64,000 bases of DNA from Sipunculus nudus (Eukaryota; Annelida; Sipuncula; Golfingiida; Sipunculidae): contig CM049311.1 of NCBI GenBank assembly GCA_026874595.1, positions 50,409,676 to 50,473,675 of the forward strand, given 5' to 3'. Below are positions 1 through 12,400 of the stretch, piece by piece (the first letter of the stretch is position 1; the number at the start of each line of letters is the position of its first letter). The translations under genes were made by a program, and so were the position numbers. The notes under the pieces are model-generated. The model was given only the letters and a program-made list of their open reading frames with translations. It was not told where the DNA came from and searched no databases.

Positions 1-760
1 GGTGGAGGAGAGAGTGAGAGAAAAGAGGAAGAGGGGGGGGGGGGGGCAGCATTCAATAATGCTTATAGGAAAAAAGTTTATTAATAATTATTATATAACT
101 AATGATTAACAGAGATTGAAAGATAGAGCTGATCACTTTATGTCTCATTCTGCTTAGGCAAGAATATATGTTTTTATTACACTAATTACTTTTCTCATTT
201 AATAAATGATTATACAATTGCAATAAAACTAATGGACAAGTCTACAGGTGCAAGGGCTCAATAGGGGGGGGGGGGGGGAATGGTGAGAGGTACAACACAA
301 CTGGATATACACACAGGTTATGAAATTTAAGGCAACAGTGCTTGCAGAAGGAAAAGTTTATTCATAATTATTGAACATTTAAAAACAGAGAGATTGACAA
401 ACAAAGCCAATCAATTTATTTCATATTCTGCTGAGGCAGGAAAATAATGAACAAATGTTTGCATAGGATCCTCATTCTGTTCATGATATCAGTTTTTTTT
501 TAAGTTTATAATTCGTATACACTTGCAATATATCATATGTATCTGATTCAATATATAAGCTGGTTCACAATTCTAAATTGCATCACCATTTATTCTTAAG
601 TTTGTTAGATAAAAACGCATTATGCATATACATATATTTTTTTTACCACAAAAATATATCTTTTGAATCTGCAAAACAATAAATATCTAAAAATAATACT
701 TTATTTAGATTTTAAATTGTCTTTATTTATCCATAATGTGCTTCATATTTTATAAATTTT
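1..760 (+). repeat. dispersed repeat, copy related to 18110-18830
   Basis: Two tandem-like units (about 49-180 and 319-490) begin with a motif like CAACAGTGCTTACAGGAAAA and contain AGATAGAGCTGATCACTTTA or GCTGAGGCAGGAAAATAATG. The same units occur in the same order and orientation at 18352-18480 and 18660-18730, inside Sestrin intron 3. G runs of 12 to 14 bases lie at about 35-46 and 264-278. Family unknown. Confidence 0.6.
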
Positions 761-1059
761 AGCATACTGATGGGTTAAATTATATTTGTTAAAATCATTT
801 AAAAGAAAAATGATTTCTTTAAAAATACTACATTAACACTACATGGCATCTTCTGGATTACACCTTGACTTACTTTTTCAAGGAAAGTTTTTGTATATTG
901 TAGTGGAAACAGCATTACAATTAAGGAGATACAGTGAAATCATCTGTAATCAAACAATAAAGCCTCAAGAAAAAAATCAATAATTAGCCTAATTTTCAAT
1001 CTTTTATTTTCAAATTTCAGTTTTAAACAAATTAAATACTTATGTTTACATGCTAAGAA
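761..1059. other. AT-rich spacer
   Basis: About 300 bp of AT-rich DNA between two repeat blocks. I see no gene, palindrome or tandem structure in it. Confidence 0.4.
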
Positions 1060-1657
1060 AATTAAATCAATGGTACTTACAGGAAAAAAACATGCCATGG
1101 TCAAAGTTGGGCAAAATTTAAGGTACTGATTTTATTTTTATGCTAATAACTTAAAAAATTTACAAAATTCAGATCTAATTTTGGGTAAACAATTGAATCA
1201 TAATTTAACATATTTATATACTTGGGAAAATAGACAGCAGTTTCAAAATTTTTCATGTTAAGTGAGTAAATATTTTTCCTTTTTTTTTTTTAAAAAAAGT
1301 CCATTATGTTTTAGGCCCATAACTGAAAGAAATTATAGTACACAGACTTAATTTCTGGCATGTACATAGGAACCTTATAGAGGAATATTTATGGTAAATA
1401 TGAGAAAACAGACAAGTCCTGAAGTGTGAAAATAGGTTTTTAATAAAAAAAAAATAGGTTTTTCCTAAATTTCTCAAAGGAACAAAGTTGCAAAGACCCA
1501 GTTTTCGGCTTGGTAGGAGATCTTTGGGACATCAACCTTATGCTGAATTTTGGATTCCCAGGTCTTACGGTTTCGAGACATGCCACATCTACGGACAGAC
1601 TGATGGACAGATAGTGGATGACAGACAATGGACCATGACTACAGCTCACATGACTTA
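1060..1657 (-). repeat. HINE-like family A module, 5' end interrupted at 1657
   Basis: Shares long runs with 49560-50836: GCCATGGTCAAAGTTGGGCA, AGACCCAGTTTTCGGCTTGG, TCTTACGGTTTC, the GACAGAC-rich stretch and the AGCTCACATGACTTATA tip. In the complete copy at 50 kb that tip continues into GTCAGCTGAGCTAAAA; here it is cut by the element that starts at 1660. The 140-residue open frame 1488-1910 runs across the repeat and the insertion and is not a gene. Confidence 0.65.
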
Positions 1658-1659
1658 TA

Positions 1660-2914
1660 CTGTGGTTGCCTTTATATTGGCGGGGCTGAATTTTCGCGGT
1701 TTTTATATTTTTAAAGTTTCACGGGGTTCCTTTTTCGCGCTCTATCATTGGTTTAGTTGTATATTTCATTATCAAAAATTGTTTCATTTACCGGTGATTT
1801 CACTGTTATCTGGGTCTCCTATTTCTCTGTCCGAATATCGCATGTTCGAACATTCACAGACGGCTGAGCCGACGCCTGCGGGAAGCATTGACCCCGCTGG
1901 CTGTAATTAGTTCAGGGCCGAGGCTCATTACAAACAACTCAAATGTTATTAAGGTGTGTAGAGAAACCAACCTGTAACTACAAAACGGTACATTAAGTTT
2001 GTTTAGGGAAACTGTCTTGATAAGGGTATCTTACTCCTGTTAATTAAAAGTCGAGTCGTAATCACCTGCTCAACCAACAAGGTACGCCTGTAGGTAGCCC
2101 CCTTGTTTCAGTATCAAAGGCAGGGATGTGCCCAGAATAATTTGAATGCCGTTTATATATGTTGCTAATTACTTCCATACAGGTGGAAGAAGGAACCGTA
2201 TTCAGTTTCTCACAGTTAAAATCTGAAGCAAAACATAATATTCCACTGTTTTAAGGCACTTTGGCCCCAAAATTAACTGCGACCTTTCAAATATATTCAA
2301 AACTCACGTCATCATTAGCCAATCATACATCGTTTGGCGCGTCATGATTTCACAGAATTAGTCTTTTATACAATTACAAGGTGGCGCAACCCTAGCGGCT
2401 ATGTTCACTACTTTAGTGGCAAATTTTATTCATTAACATGACTAAATACGGCACAATGTGAACGAGTACCTTCTACTCAATATTCATTTTTAGGGGCACT
2501 GGATGTCATCTAACTTGGCACACATACACGTAATTTTTAAATATTACTGCCCAGCGGGCATTGACACTTTCCAGTCATGTGCCGGGGGAAAGGAATAACT
2601 GCCGGGCGCGTCCGCCGGAGTTAGCACGCACCTGTAAAGGGTCCCGGTTTTTTGCATCTAAGCCAACCGATATTATTTAAAATGGGCCCAGCATTCTCCC
2701 TGAATCATTTATCGTATATGCACCAAGCTCGATGAACAATCACTACGTAGCTGAAGATGAATATCAACTGTCGCAAACTATCGGCAGCTTCTGAAATTAA
2801 TGATTATGATCTGGTATACGTGCGTTCAAAACTGCGCGGTTTCATTTTCGCGGTCAGGGAGGGACCGCGAATATCGCGAATTTGAAACCACCGCAAATAT
2901 GAAGACAAACACAG
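1660..2914. mobile_element. TA-flanked terminal-inverted-repeat element, non-autonomous
   Basis: The left end CTGTGGTTGCCTTTATATTG and the reverse complement of the right end, CTGTGTTTGTCTTCATATTT, continue into matching GCGG-rich sequence. The element is flanked by TA at 1658-1659 and 2915-2916, and the outer flanks GACTTA and GTCAGC rejoin to the HINE tip GACTTATAGTCAGC seen whole at 50 kb. TA duplication points to the Tc1/mariner/pogo superfamily. No transposase frame is visible in 1255 bp. Confidence 0.6.
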
Positions 2915-2916
2915 TA

Positions 2917-3075
2917 GTCAGCCAAGCGAAAAATGTGCCCAAGTCAAAGTTGGGCATAATTTAAGTTATGGATATTTTTGCTTATAATTTAAACAATTCT
3001 GATCTTATACATATTTCTGGCATGCAATTTAATCTTGATTAAATAAAGTTGTATCCTTGAAAATAATAAGCTATA
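2917..3075 (-). repeat. diverged HINE family A fragment
   Basis: Follows the TA element with GTCAGCCAAGC, resembling GTCAGCTGAGC, then CAAAGTTGGGCATAATTTAA and ATTTCTGGCATG, a diverged copy of the module at 1080-1380. A 20-base C run follows at about 3107-3126. Confidence 0.45.
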
Positions 3076-3126
3076 GGAAACATTGCACTTGACTTTACCT
3101 ACTGTTCCCCCCCCCCCCCCCCCCCC

Positions 3127-3905
3127 AACCTTAGCTTATTATTCAACGTTTTATGCCCCCGCCACAAAGTGGCTACAGGTAGTATAGCTAGTGCCCTGGA
3201 GGATGTCAGGTGTCCATAGCTAAGTGCCTGAGTCCAGTGTATACTAGGTATTAGCATGGCATTTGTGTGTTTCTGGTAAATGTTTAGTAGTTAATATCTT
3301 TGCACTCAGAGATCAGAAAACATTCATATAAACATAATTCTAAAGTTCATCATCTTTTATTATACCTCTAAATATCAGAAATTCACAATCAGGTTTATTA
3401 TCAGAATTTGGGGTCAACAAATGATTTTAAGATTAATTGGGACAGAGATTCTGTTAAATTACTAAGAATTTGTTATTAAGTTCTATACAAGATGAATTCA
3501 TTTCTATACTATAAGGTGTCTCTAAATGTGTTCATTGTTATGTAATAAATTTGAGTGAGATATCCTCATTAGTTAATGAGTAATTAAAAAGTTTGATATA
3601 GAGAAGAAACACACAATCTGGGAACTGACCAGATCAGCCTAGCCAGCCTCTCTTAGCAACTGACCAATAACAGACCAGCTGTGCACTGATTGGTTGATCA
3701 GTGGCTGAGGGGGAAGCTTCGGCTGTTTGAATGAGTCCTGCACAGATTCCCCAACTGGCATGTCGTATATATAGCAAACTAGAATAAAGGACTTGCATTA
3801 TGAACAAGAACTGGGTTACTTGTTTATATGGATACAGCAGGATGCCTAAAAGAAGCTTGCCGACATTTACAACATGGCCAGGGCATATAGTTTTACCCAT
3901 GTCCG
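3127..3905. other. unique region, no gene supported
   Basis: Includes a slightly GC-richer block (3630-3900) with an 88-residue minus-strand frame that has no recognisable domain and no splice context. I see nothing else. Confidence 0.3.
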
Positions 3906-5304
3906 TCCTTCCTTCCGACCGAAATCAAACAGTGGTACAAACTTTTTTTTCGCAATGCCTGCAGATATTGGCCTGATTTTTGGTGTGTGGGCAGATAATG
4001 ATTAGTTACAGATCGAGTTCGCGTTTCGTCCAGGTTGACCTATTTTTGACCGTTTTACAGCTCATTAACTTAGAAAATTTCATGAAAAATAGAAATTTTC
4101 ATCAGTTGGAATTTTATTTCATCAGTGAAGACGTATATCGATAAAATCTCGGTCAAGTTCGAAGATTGGTGACCTTGACCCATTTTTCTACATTTAAGAG
4201 CTGATTATACAAAAACACTCAGAAGCTTACATCTCAGGAACCATTGCGTGGATCTTCACAAAACTTACAATGATCATTGGGACTGATGGTCTGTACATGC
4301 TGCACAATTTTGGTGGTGCCACCTGCAATTTCTGATTTTTTAATAAATTTTTATCGGATTTTTCAATTTTGGCCTTGTGAGCAGGATATCTCCAAAAGGA
4401 TTAACTGATGGAATTTTATTTCATCAGTGAAGATGTATATCAACAAAATCTTGGTCAAGTGCAAAGATGGGTGACCTTGACCTATTTTTCTTTGTTTTAG
4501 AGCTGATTATACAAAAACACTCAGAAGCTTATATCTCAGGAACCATTGTGTGGATTCTCACAAAACTTACTATGATCATTTGGAATGATGGTCTGTGTGT
4601 GCTGCACAATTTTGGTGGCACCACCTACAATTTCTGATTTTTTAATGAATTTTTATCGGATTTTTCAATTTTGGCCTTTTGTGCAGGATATCTCCAAAGG
4701 TATTCAACACAGGAACTTCATTTCTTCATTGCTATTGCATATTTACAAAATCTTGGTCAAGTTCAAAGATGAGTGATCTTGACCTACTTTTCAAGGTCAC
4801 AGCTTAGTATAGAAAAAAACTCAGGAGCTTATTTTTCAGGAAGCATTTGGTGCATAGTTAAGAAACATGGTACATACCTCTCCATTTTATATTTACAACT
4901 GATTATCAGCATTTGCTAATAATCTAGTTTCGCAAAGCAATGCTTACAGATACTGGCCTAATGTTTGGTCTGTGGGCGCATAATGACCATTACAGATCGA
5001 GTTCGCGTTTCGTCCCAGTTGACCTATTTTTGACCATATGACAGATCCTAAATATAGAAAATTTCATGAAAGACAATTTAAAAAAAATCCACGTGTATGG
5101 ACTTTTCACAATGCCTACAGATACTGGCCTGATTTTTTGTGTGTTGCTTGATAAGGACCCGTTACAGATCGAGTTTGCATTTTGCCCTTGTTGACCTACT
5201 TTTGACCATACGACCCCACCTGAACTTAAAAATTTTTTCAAATTTTAACAAATGTTTCTAATTTGCCCCATGCGGGGGCATTCGTGTCGTTCCAACACAT
5301 CTAG
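3906..5304 (+). mobile_element. Helitron-like non-autonomous element with hairpin and CTAG end
   Basis: The 3' end has a stem-loop TGCCCC...GGGGCA (5264-5280), a small GTGT...ACAC hairpin, then AT-CTAG-T at 5301-5305, resembling a Helitron CTRR|T terminus. The interior repeats the phrase GATCGAGTTCGCGTTTCGTC near 4015 and 4997, and, diverged, near 5168. The 5' boundary is uncertain, near TCCGTCC at 3902. No Rep/helicase coding is present. Confidence 0.5.
4100..4860 (+). repeat. 302-bp tandem repeat inside the Helitron-like element
   Basis: Units begin at about 4111, 4413 and 4715 with TTTTATTTCATCAGTGAAG or a diverged form, and each contains TCTTGGTCAAGT-like sequence, a GACCTTGACC-like motif and a GGTGGYRCCACC-like site. 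A further single copy is at 35755-35900. The small open frames here are repeat-derived. Confidence 0.6.
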
Positions 5305-8300
5305 TTTTAAATCATGTACCTTCTTTGATTAAAATTTATACTATATATTCCATCCCTTTAAATCTAAATTTGCCTTTCCCATCATGGATCAAACTAGTAA
5401 TTCCATGTGTATTGACCAAAAGGTCCTAATTTTCACAACAGACAAAACTTTTTACAAGAAACATGCCAAATAGAAAGACATTTTTTCCTTGGTTTGTTTT
5501 CATGGCATGCTCATCTCAAGCTTAGAATTTTGCCCTAATGACATTTCATGCATACATTGGGAAATGCCTGAAACGTATGTAACCTAAAACTTCCCCGGTT
5601 AATAAACATGAATGCAGGGTCACTGACAGAATTATGGGGTACAACCACACATCTTTACACCGATGCGCATCTTCCATGAACTATAACAATATGCAAAGAA
5701 CAATGCTTGTATTATTTCAAAAAAATTTATTATCATAATCTTTGCATTCATAAGGATGGATCAAAAACTTGACAACATTTGTAATTTTTACCATTTTTTA
5801 GCACAGAGTGCACTGCAGTATCCCACCCTGTAGGACATCAGCATTGCACCAACCAATCATCCCAATTGAATCACAGCATGCAATTCAACGTTTGTTATAT
5901 ATTTTACCGTTACAGTGCAAAAAATGGATTGTACAATATATCATTAACCTTGGTCAACAAACCTATAAGTGAAAATCAGATTTAAATCTTTGTCAGTAGA
6001 CATGTACCAAACCCTGACCCACTCCCTAGTCTTCCAATAATAGGAGATGGGATTTCCTGATATTGTGAAAGATTTCAACCAAGTAAAAAGCACCATACAA
6101 AAGAATATATATCAATTTCTTAAGTAAAATTTTAAACATATATATATAATATATATATATAATATATATATTATATACTAACACACATACATCACTGGAT
6201 GACTAAATAGAGCTACAATGCTGAGGTCCTGCAGGGCAGGAGTCCAGGGCCCCCCTGGGCTTTGTTCCGAGGCACCAATACTGATGAAAGTGATTAAACA
6301 CCCGTTAAATGTTGTCACATCAAACATACATACAGCTCTCGCTCAGGCGCATAAAAAATGCACAGTTGCTTAATCCAACCACACAAACTATCACACTCTT
6401 CCTATAAAAATAATAATATTAATATCAATAAATGTATAAAATTGCCCAATGTTTCTGCAAATCATCTAGATGTATGAAGAGGTTTTTTTTCTGATTCAGA
6501 GGGGTGCTTAATCCATTTGAATGATTGGACCTTCAATCTGTCCCACTATAACTTATCAAAGTTTGTTAAACAGACATGTTTACCTTGCTGCAAGGCTGTT
6601 GGTTGATCTACTCCTTAACCTACCACATGGCTTTTCTGTGAATATACTGTCTATTTTCTTTGTTTTGGTTGACATGTTACTGCAGATCTTTACCTTCCTA
6701 TAGAGTTGGCCATACCATCCTTTTCCTACATAATGCAATAGCAGTCTTTTTACAACATAGTCAAACGATAAATGCATCCTTGATGCTCTACTGACAAGTC
6801 TGATCCCTGCTCTCTGTTTGTGCATGCGTTTCTTTTAAAACTCCTCTCAACAGTGCAGACTGATAATGATAAAAGGCCTTTCTGACCCACTAGACCTCTA
6901 TTACCTCATATACTTGGCTATTAATAACACTTTCAATACTGTCAAATACAATTTTATGACAACCTGTTACAATGTATAATGTTTGCTTGCTGTATTACTG
7001 GAATGGAATCATGTCTGTGAGTAGTGAAAGGCTGGGGTAATAACTATACACAAGTTAATATTTCAGAAACACAATTTTACCCTTGATCATGAAAATGCAA
7101 TTTTGCTTCTCTTTGTAATCAGATAATGGAACTTCTTGTCATAGAGATGTAAACCAGCAAATTGGTGAAATTTATAATTACATTCATGATTAAAGTACAG
7201 TACATTTGAAGAGAATAGTACAGATTTACTATGAAAAAAAAAATCATCCATATCTGTGAGTCAACTTGCATCATCACAACCAAAGCAAGTGTCAGCTGTG
7301 CACAATGAAGGCCTTGTGTAACAAGACTTGCCTGGCCATGTGTTAGTGTACATAATCTGCTTATTATGTCAATTTAGATTGAATATGCATCAAAATACAT
7401 GTAATGGCAAGTTGATCAAAAGGACTAGATATTTGAAATGACAGGCAAGGGAAACAGCCTATGAAGCTTAATCTAACCTGCATTAGTTACCAAATGATCT
7501 GATGCATAAAAATATGAGGTGACAAGAGTACAAACAGCTTATCATCAGATCTCTCCTTGTTCGTGGCTGTGTATTTTAGTATGCAAATCTGTAAACAAAA
7601 TAGCTGTACAAAAACTCTTGAACAAACATCACCCATAACTAATGAACGTAAGCTCCTGGCATATTGGATAAATGCAAAATTGTCTTGTTATAATTAAACA
7701 TGTTGCACTAGCCACCAAGCTCGCATTTAACCCCTCCTTTCCCCATTTCTGTAAGCAACATGCAAAAAAAATACATAATATTTAAAAAAAAGTCCAGCTC
7801 TTTTCTACACAATGTTATCATCTTTTGATAAAACATTTGCCCATATTTATTTCAAATGAAATACTGCTTGGCATGAAGAAACAATAAATATAAAGCTAAA
7901 TTCCCCTGCACAACATATTCTTGAGGGAACACGGAATCAATGCATCAGGACAATGATTGCATACCCTAGCAACAAGATGGACGCTCATAGATATGGCTAT
8001 ACAACTTGTATTACATACATAAAAACAAGAATTCAGCACTTTGGTATCACAGTGAAAAACAGTAGGCAGCCAGAGACATCATCATGACAGGTGATCCTTC
8101 ACTGCTTCATGGAAAGTGTACTTGATCCTACTGGACTAGTTCCACCTGAAGCACCTGCCCTGTAGTGAGACCGATCAGAAGCACCTCGCCATATGCTGGT
8201 CAGTCAACTACATGTACTTGCATTCAAAGGGTTCACCCCCAGCAAGTAACACAATGAAGAATCACAACGAGAAACATCACATGTTGGAAAACTGGGGTTA

Positions 8301-8509
8301 CACCCCAAGACTACCTTAACTAAGCAGTAAATGTACATATGCAGGATTCGGGAGCATTTCTCAAATGCCCAATAATTTGGCAGGTTTTTTTACTAGTAAA
8401 TTTATTTACTTTCCTGCTGGAACTGCCCCACATTTCTGTACACTACTTGTTCAGTGTACCCATCTACTGGCATATCAGTGAGCACCCTCCAGAGCGTGCC
8501 AATGGAAGC
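5305..8509 (-). other. Sestrin downstream region, possible long 3' UTR
   Basis: About 3.2 kb without a supportable coding gene and without the repeat families seen elsewhere, apart from an imperfect AT microsatellite (about 6137-6178). Composition is AT-rich, and the small open frames here lack splice or homology support. It could hold a long Sestrin 3' UTR, which would fit the possible poly(A) signals at 8401, 7846 and 5727. Confidence 0.3.
8401..8406 (-). promoter_or_regulatory. candidate poly(A) signal for Sestrin
   Basis: TTTATT on the plus strand reads AATAAA on the gene strand, about 105 nt after the stop. Other AATAAA hexamers on the gene strand lie near 7846 and 5727, so the transcript may be much longer; choice between them cannot be made from sequence alone. 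Confidence 0.3.
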
Positions 8510-8596
8510 TCAAGTCATGTGACGCATGATGGCTCGCAGTGCGTACAGCAACTCTGCCTGTATCCTTGCTTCCACTAACATCAGGTTCACATGTAC
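8510..8596 (-). CDS. SESN: Sestrin exon 10 (C-terminal helix and stop)
   Basis: Encodes residues 496-523, [18 protein letters not shown] then [10 protein letters not shown], and the TGA stop. The family's near-invariant C-terminus is [24 protein letters not shown], so the match fixes the end of the gene. Acceptor CTTACAG, 87 nt including stop. It was hidden by a longer unrelated plus-strand frame over the same bases. Confidence 0.97.
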   Translation of the reverse strand, partial: VHVNLMLVEARIQAELLYALRAIMRHMT

Positions 8597-9431
8597 CTGT
8601 AAGGAGGAAGAGGCAAACTTGTTATTTAGCGTACACTTCACAAATGCTTCCCAGATCAGTAATGACACCATTAAAACTATTGTGTACAATATTTGTCAAT
8701 AACTGCATATATTATCCAGTTTTGTTCCCTAGGTGCAAGATATTTCTCCTTATTCAGAAGTGACTAAATGAATATTCACTTGGACCATTTATTAAAAACA
8801 TGAACTGACAATCAGTACATCCTTCCATTAATTCAAACAAGCGACAGTCTCCTGTTCTCCAAATCATTAAAAAAATTGAAAACATCTACTGTTTAAAATA
8901 ATATCTGGTCTGGGATCCTCTTGCCTTGAACAAAAGTTGCAAAGCACACGTTTCTTGAATTTCAAAGTGTACCTTAATGAAGCTAGCTGGTGTGACTTAC
9001 CTTTTCTGAGTGTTTTAGGCCCCTCATAAAGCTATCATAGTCCCTCTTGGTTGTGCGTTCAGGATAACAAGTGACAGTTTTGATGTAGGACTTGAGACTT
9101 CTTTCAAGGAGTTGGTTAACTTCCTGGTAATCGAAGTCGTCATGTCGGATGCCAAACATACAGTGGATATAGTTCCATATTGCCCGCCTGAATGACGAGG
9201 TGTCCACATCTTTGTTGTGCCCCATTCTAAAAGAGAAATAAGTGAGTTGTGTATATCTTTATTTTATATGCTACATTTTTCACTTTTGTTTCTTAATTGA
9301 TTCACTTTAACACAGAAAGATAACTCAACAAAAGATAACAACTGTACAATACATAGAAAATGGAACAGCTGAATTATATGTCCATTTCTCAAGCTTAATT
9401 AAATTTTGGGAATTCCATTCATTCAAATTAA

Positions 9432-9489
<58 letters not shown>

Positions 9490-12400
9490 TTATCAATTAA
9501 ATTCCATGCAATAAATGCAATTTTATCTCTTTAATCTCAGTGCCATTCAGATTGGTATGCAAAGTTACATAGAACAAAATTTGACATGAATAACAAACTG
9601 GCAACTACTAAGTGCCTGCTGATTGATACCAAGAAAGGCAGAAATATAGATTCATAGCTATAGCTAAGCAATCCACTTACGTGTAATATGTCAAGTTGTA
9701 TATGTTCCTGAATTTGTCATCCAGGTATGTCCCAATGTCAGCATATAACCTGTTTGCCAAAGAAAAGCCTTGTTCCTCCCAGGAATAATCCTAAAATGAC
9801 AATATAAATTTACAGGTAATGAGAAATCCTGGTGAAAGATGCAAGAATTCTTGACATAGGCAAAGTCAACATAAAACTGTAGCAACACTGAACATGCTTG
9901 GCAGCTTATGACACTTTTGATTCCAGGAAAATTCTCATTCTTATCCTCCAACGAATACAAGGACCTAGATGCACAAATAGTCCTTGCCATGATTTAACTG
10001 GGAAAGTTAAATTAAAAAAAAAAAACATGCAAATACAAACTGGATTTAAATTAGGATATACAGTTTTAGAAAAATAATTAAAGTCCATATACTGCCATTT
10101 CATTCCCCTAGGTTTTCTTTACATGATATGATGGCAAAAGAGTTCTATTTACTTATTTATCCACAGGAAAATCAAACAAGGGACACTTGGGTCACAAAGC
10201 TCAGCTGAAGTTTGAAAAATTTTAGCAAATGCAAAATATGCTTTTTTCTTATGTATTAGCATATGAAAGCTACAAGGAAAATGGCCTTCCTACTTGGAAA
10301 AATTCTAAAAATATGCTTGCAAAACTAATACTCTTACAAGACTGCCGAAAAAAAACAGTTACAGTTTTGAGATACTGTTGCCTATGAAATACTGACTGAT
10401 GGACAGACAAGTGGACAGATACCTTTATTTCACTTTCAGAAGTATGTTGATTTTAAGTTTATATTAAACCCTATTTTTTAGCATATCCATTTTTGGCATT
10501 TATAGTTTTATCACATTCAATTTTTTTATTTTACAATTTTTAAAAATTTATAATAAACAAGGCCTACAGGCCTAATGTGAACCTGTGCATTGGGAAATAC
10601 ACCAGGTATAATGCTTCAATGCTGGACCATTACTTCTCATGTATATGAACAATGCAAGTACTAACTATTTTGAATATGAAACAATTACACAAAGATCACT
10701 GCTGAAATTCTGGCATGGGTGCACATAACACAAAAATGATTGTAGCTGGCACCACCAGTCTTTTATACAACAAAGCTATCAGAGATATATACATATGCCC
10801 AATTTCAGACTGATATATCAAACCCCTCCTGAGAAAACGCAGAGACACAAACTGTGCAAAAGTCATTGTAGGTGGCGACACCTGTCTTGTGAGCAAGAAA
10901 GCCATCAAAGACGCATAGACAGGTCATTATATTAGGCCAATACATCAAATTTACCTTGAGTCTGATGCATGGGGCTGACCAAGCTTAGGTAAGAAAAGCA
11001 ATTGCCCGGAGTGAACTGTGACAAATTGCTTGCTCAGGCTACTGCACTGAGTGAACTCATGACCTGCACCTGGCTAGACTGAGTAAACTTTTGACCTGTA
11101 CCTGGCTGCACTGAGTGAACTCTTGACCTGTTGCATTATCTGACAAAGTTGGCAGTCTGCCAAAGCTATAAATAGATCCAGGCTGAACTTTGGTGCCAAA
11201 TCTGATGTAGTGGGCAGTCTACCACTGCTATAAATAGAATGCAGCTACTGCACAGAGTGAACTCCTGACCTATACCTGGCTGCACTGAGTGAACTCTTGA
11301 CCTGTTGCCTAATCTGAAGTAGTAGCCACACCATTGCATAAGCTCTCAGATTGGCTCCACATGCAGCCCTGAGGGATATGACACATGTGGTGATCACATG
11401 ATACTCATGAGTTGATCACATGCTACCTATGAGGTTATCACATGGTGCCCATGAGGTGTTCACATGTCACCCATGAGGTGTTCACATGTCATCCATGAGG
11501 TGATCACATGCCTTGTGCTTGGCTGCACTGCTTGAACTCTTGACCTATATCTGGCTGCACTGAATGAACTCTTGATCTGCTGCCAAATCTGAAACAGTTG
11601 GCAGTTTCTCAACCTATTTAAAATTACAGACACGATCTTGGCCTGTTGGTAAATCTGTTAACACATACTGAAAGACTTTGGCTAAAATACTTTTTAATCT
11701 TTTATATCATACTTGAACCATTCGAACAAACTAGTAAGATATGATATAAAAGATTATTTCTGTGGAATACTGAACAATTTGGCTTGACCTTTTCGTCGGA
11801 AAAGATTTTTAAAGGTTTTTAAATTTTTTTCTCATTAAAATCTAAGAAAATGCAGAGTTTTTCAGATGGCAATTTTTTACATTACATTTCATAATGCTAG
11901 CTCCAGATGTTTTCGAATAGTATGGGTTAATTTACAGAAGATGGATCATGGACGCCGCCACAACATCAAATTAGCTCATTAAAAATTACTACAGATGCAT
12001 ATTGAATGCCAAATTATAATACAGATACATCTCACTGATGGCAAAATCTTGAATTAAGTTGAGTTTGGATACCAATTATTTATAATCTATGTATTGCCGT
12101 CTTTATATACCAACAGAGAGCTGTATACCTGTGATTGTTAACATTGCCTGGTATGAAGTATATCTAAAATCATTAATCTACATTTTTTAAAAGCTTTTAA
12201 AAAACATTCTTGTCAAAATTAACCATAGATAACCTGAAATCTGAAGGTCTAGAGGCATGATATAAGGGATGCTGATAAACTGGTGCTAGGCTACATGAAT
12301 CTGCTTTACACAGCTACCATATATGGTAAAATGACTAAATTCAATCTTTATAATTCAGCCATTATTCATTCTTTGGAACCATAAAAGATAATCAGCTACT

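Noticed and set aside
1488-1910. 140-residue open frame on the plus strand
   Set aside because: It starts inside a HINE family A repeat and continues into the TA-flanked element inserted at 1660, so it is a chance fusion of repeat sequence.
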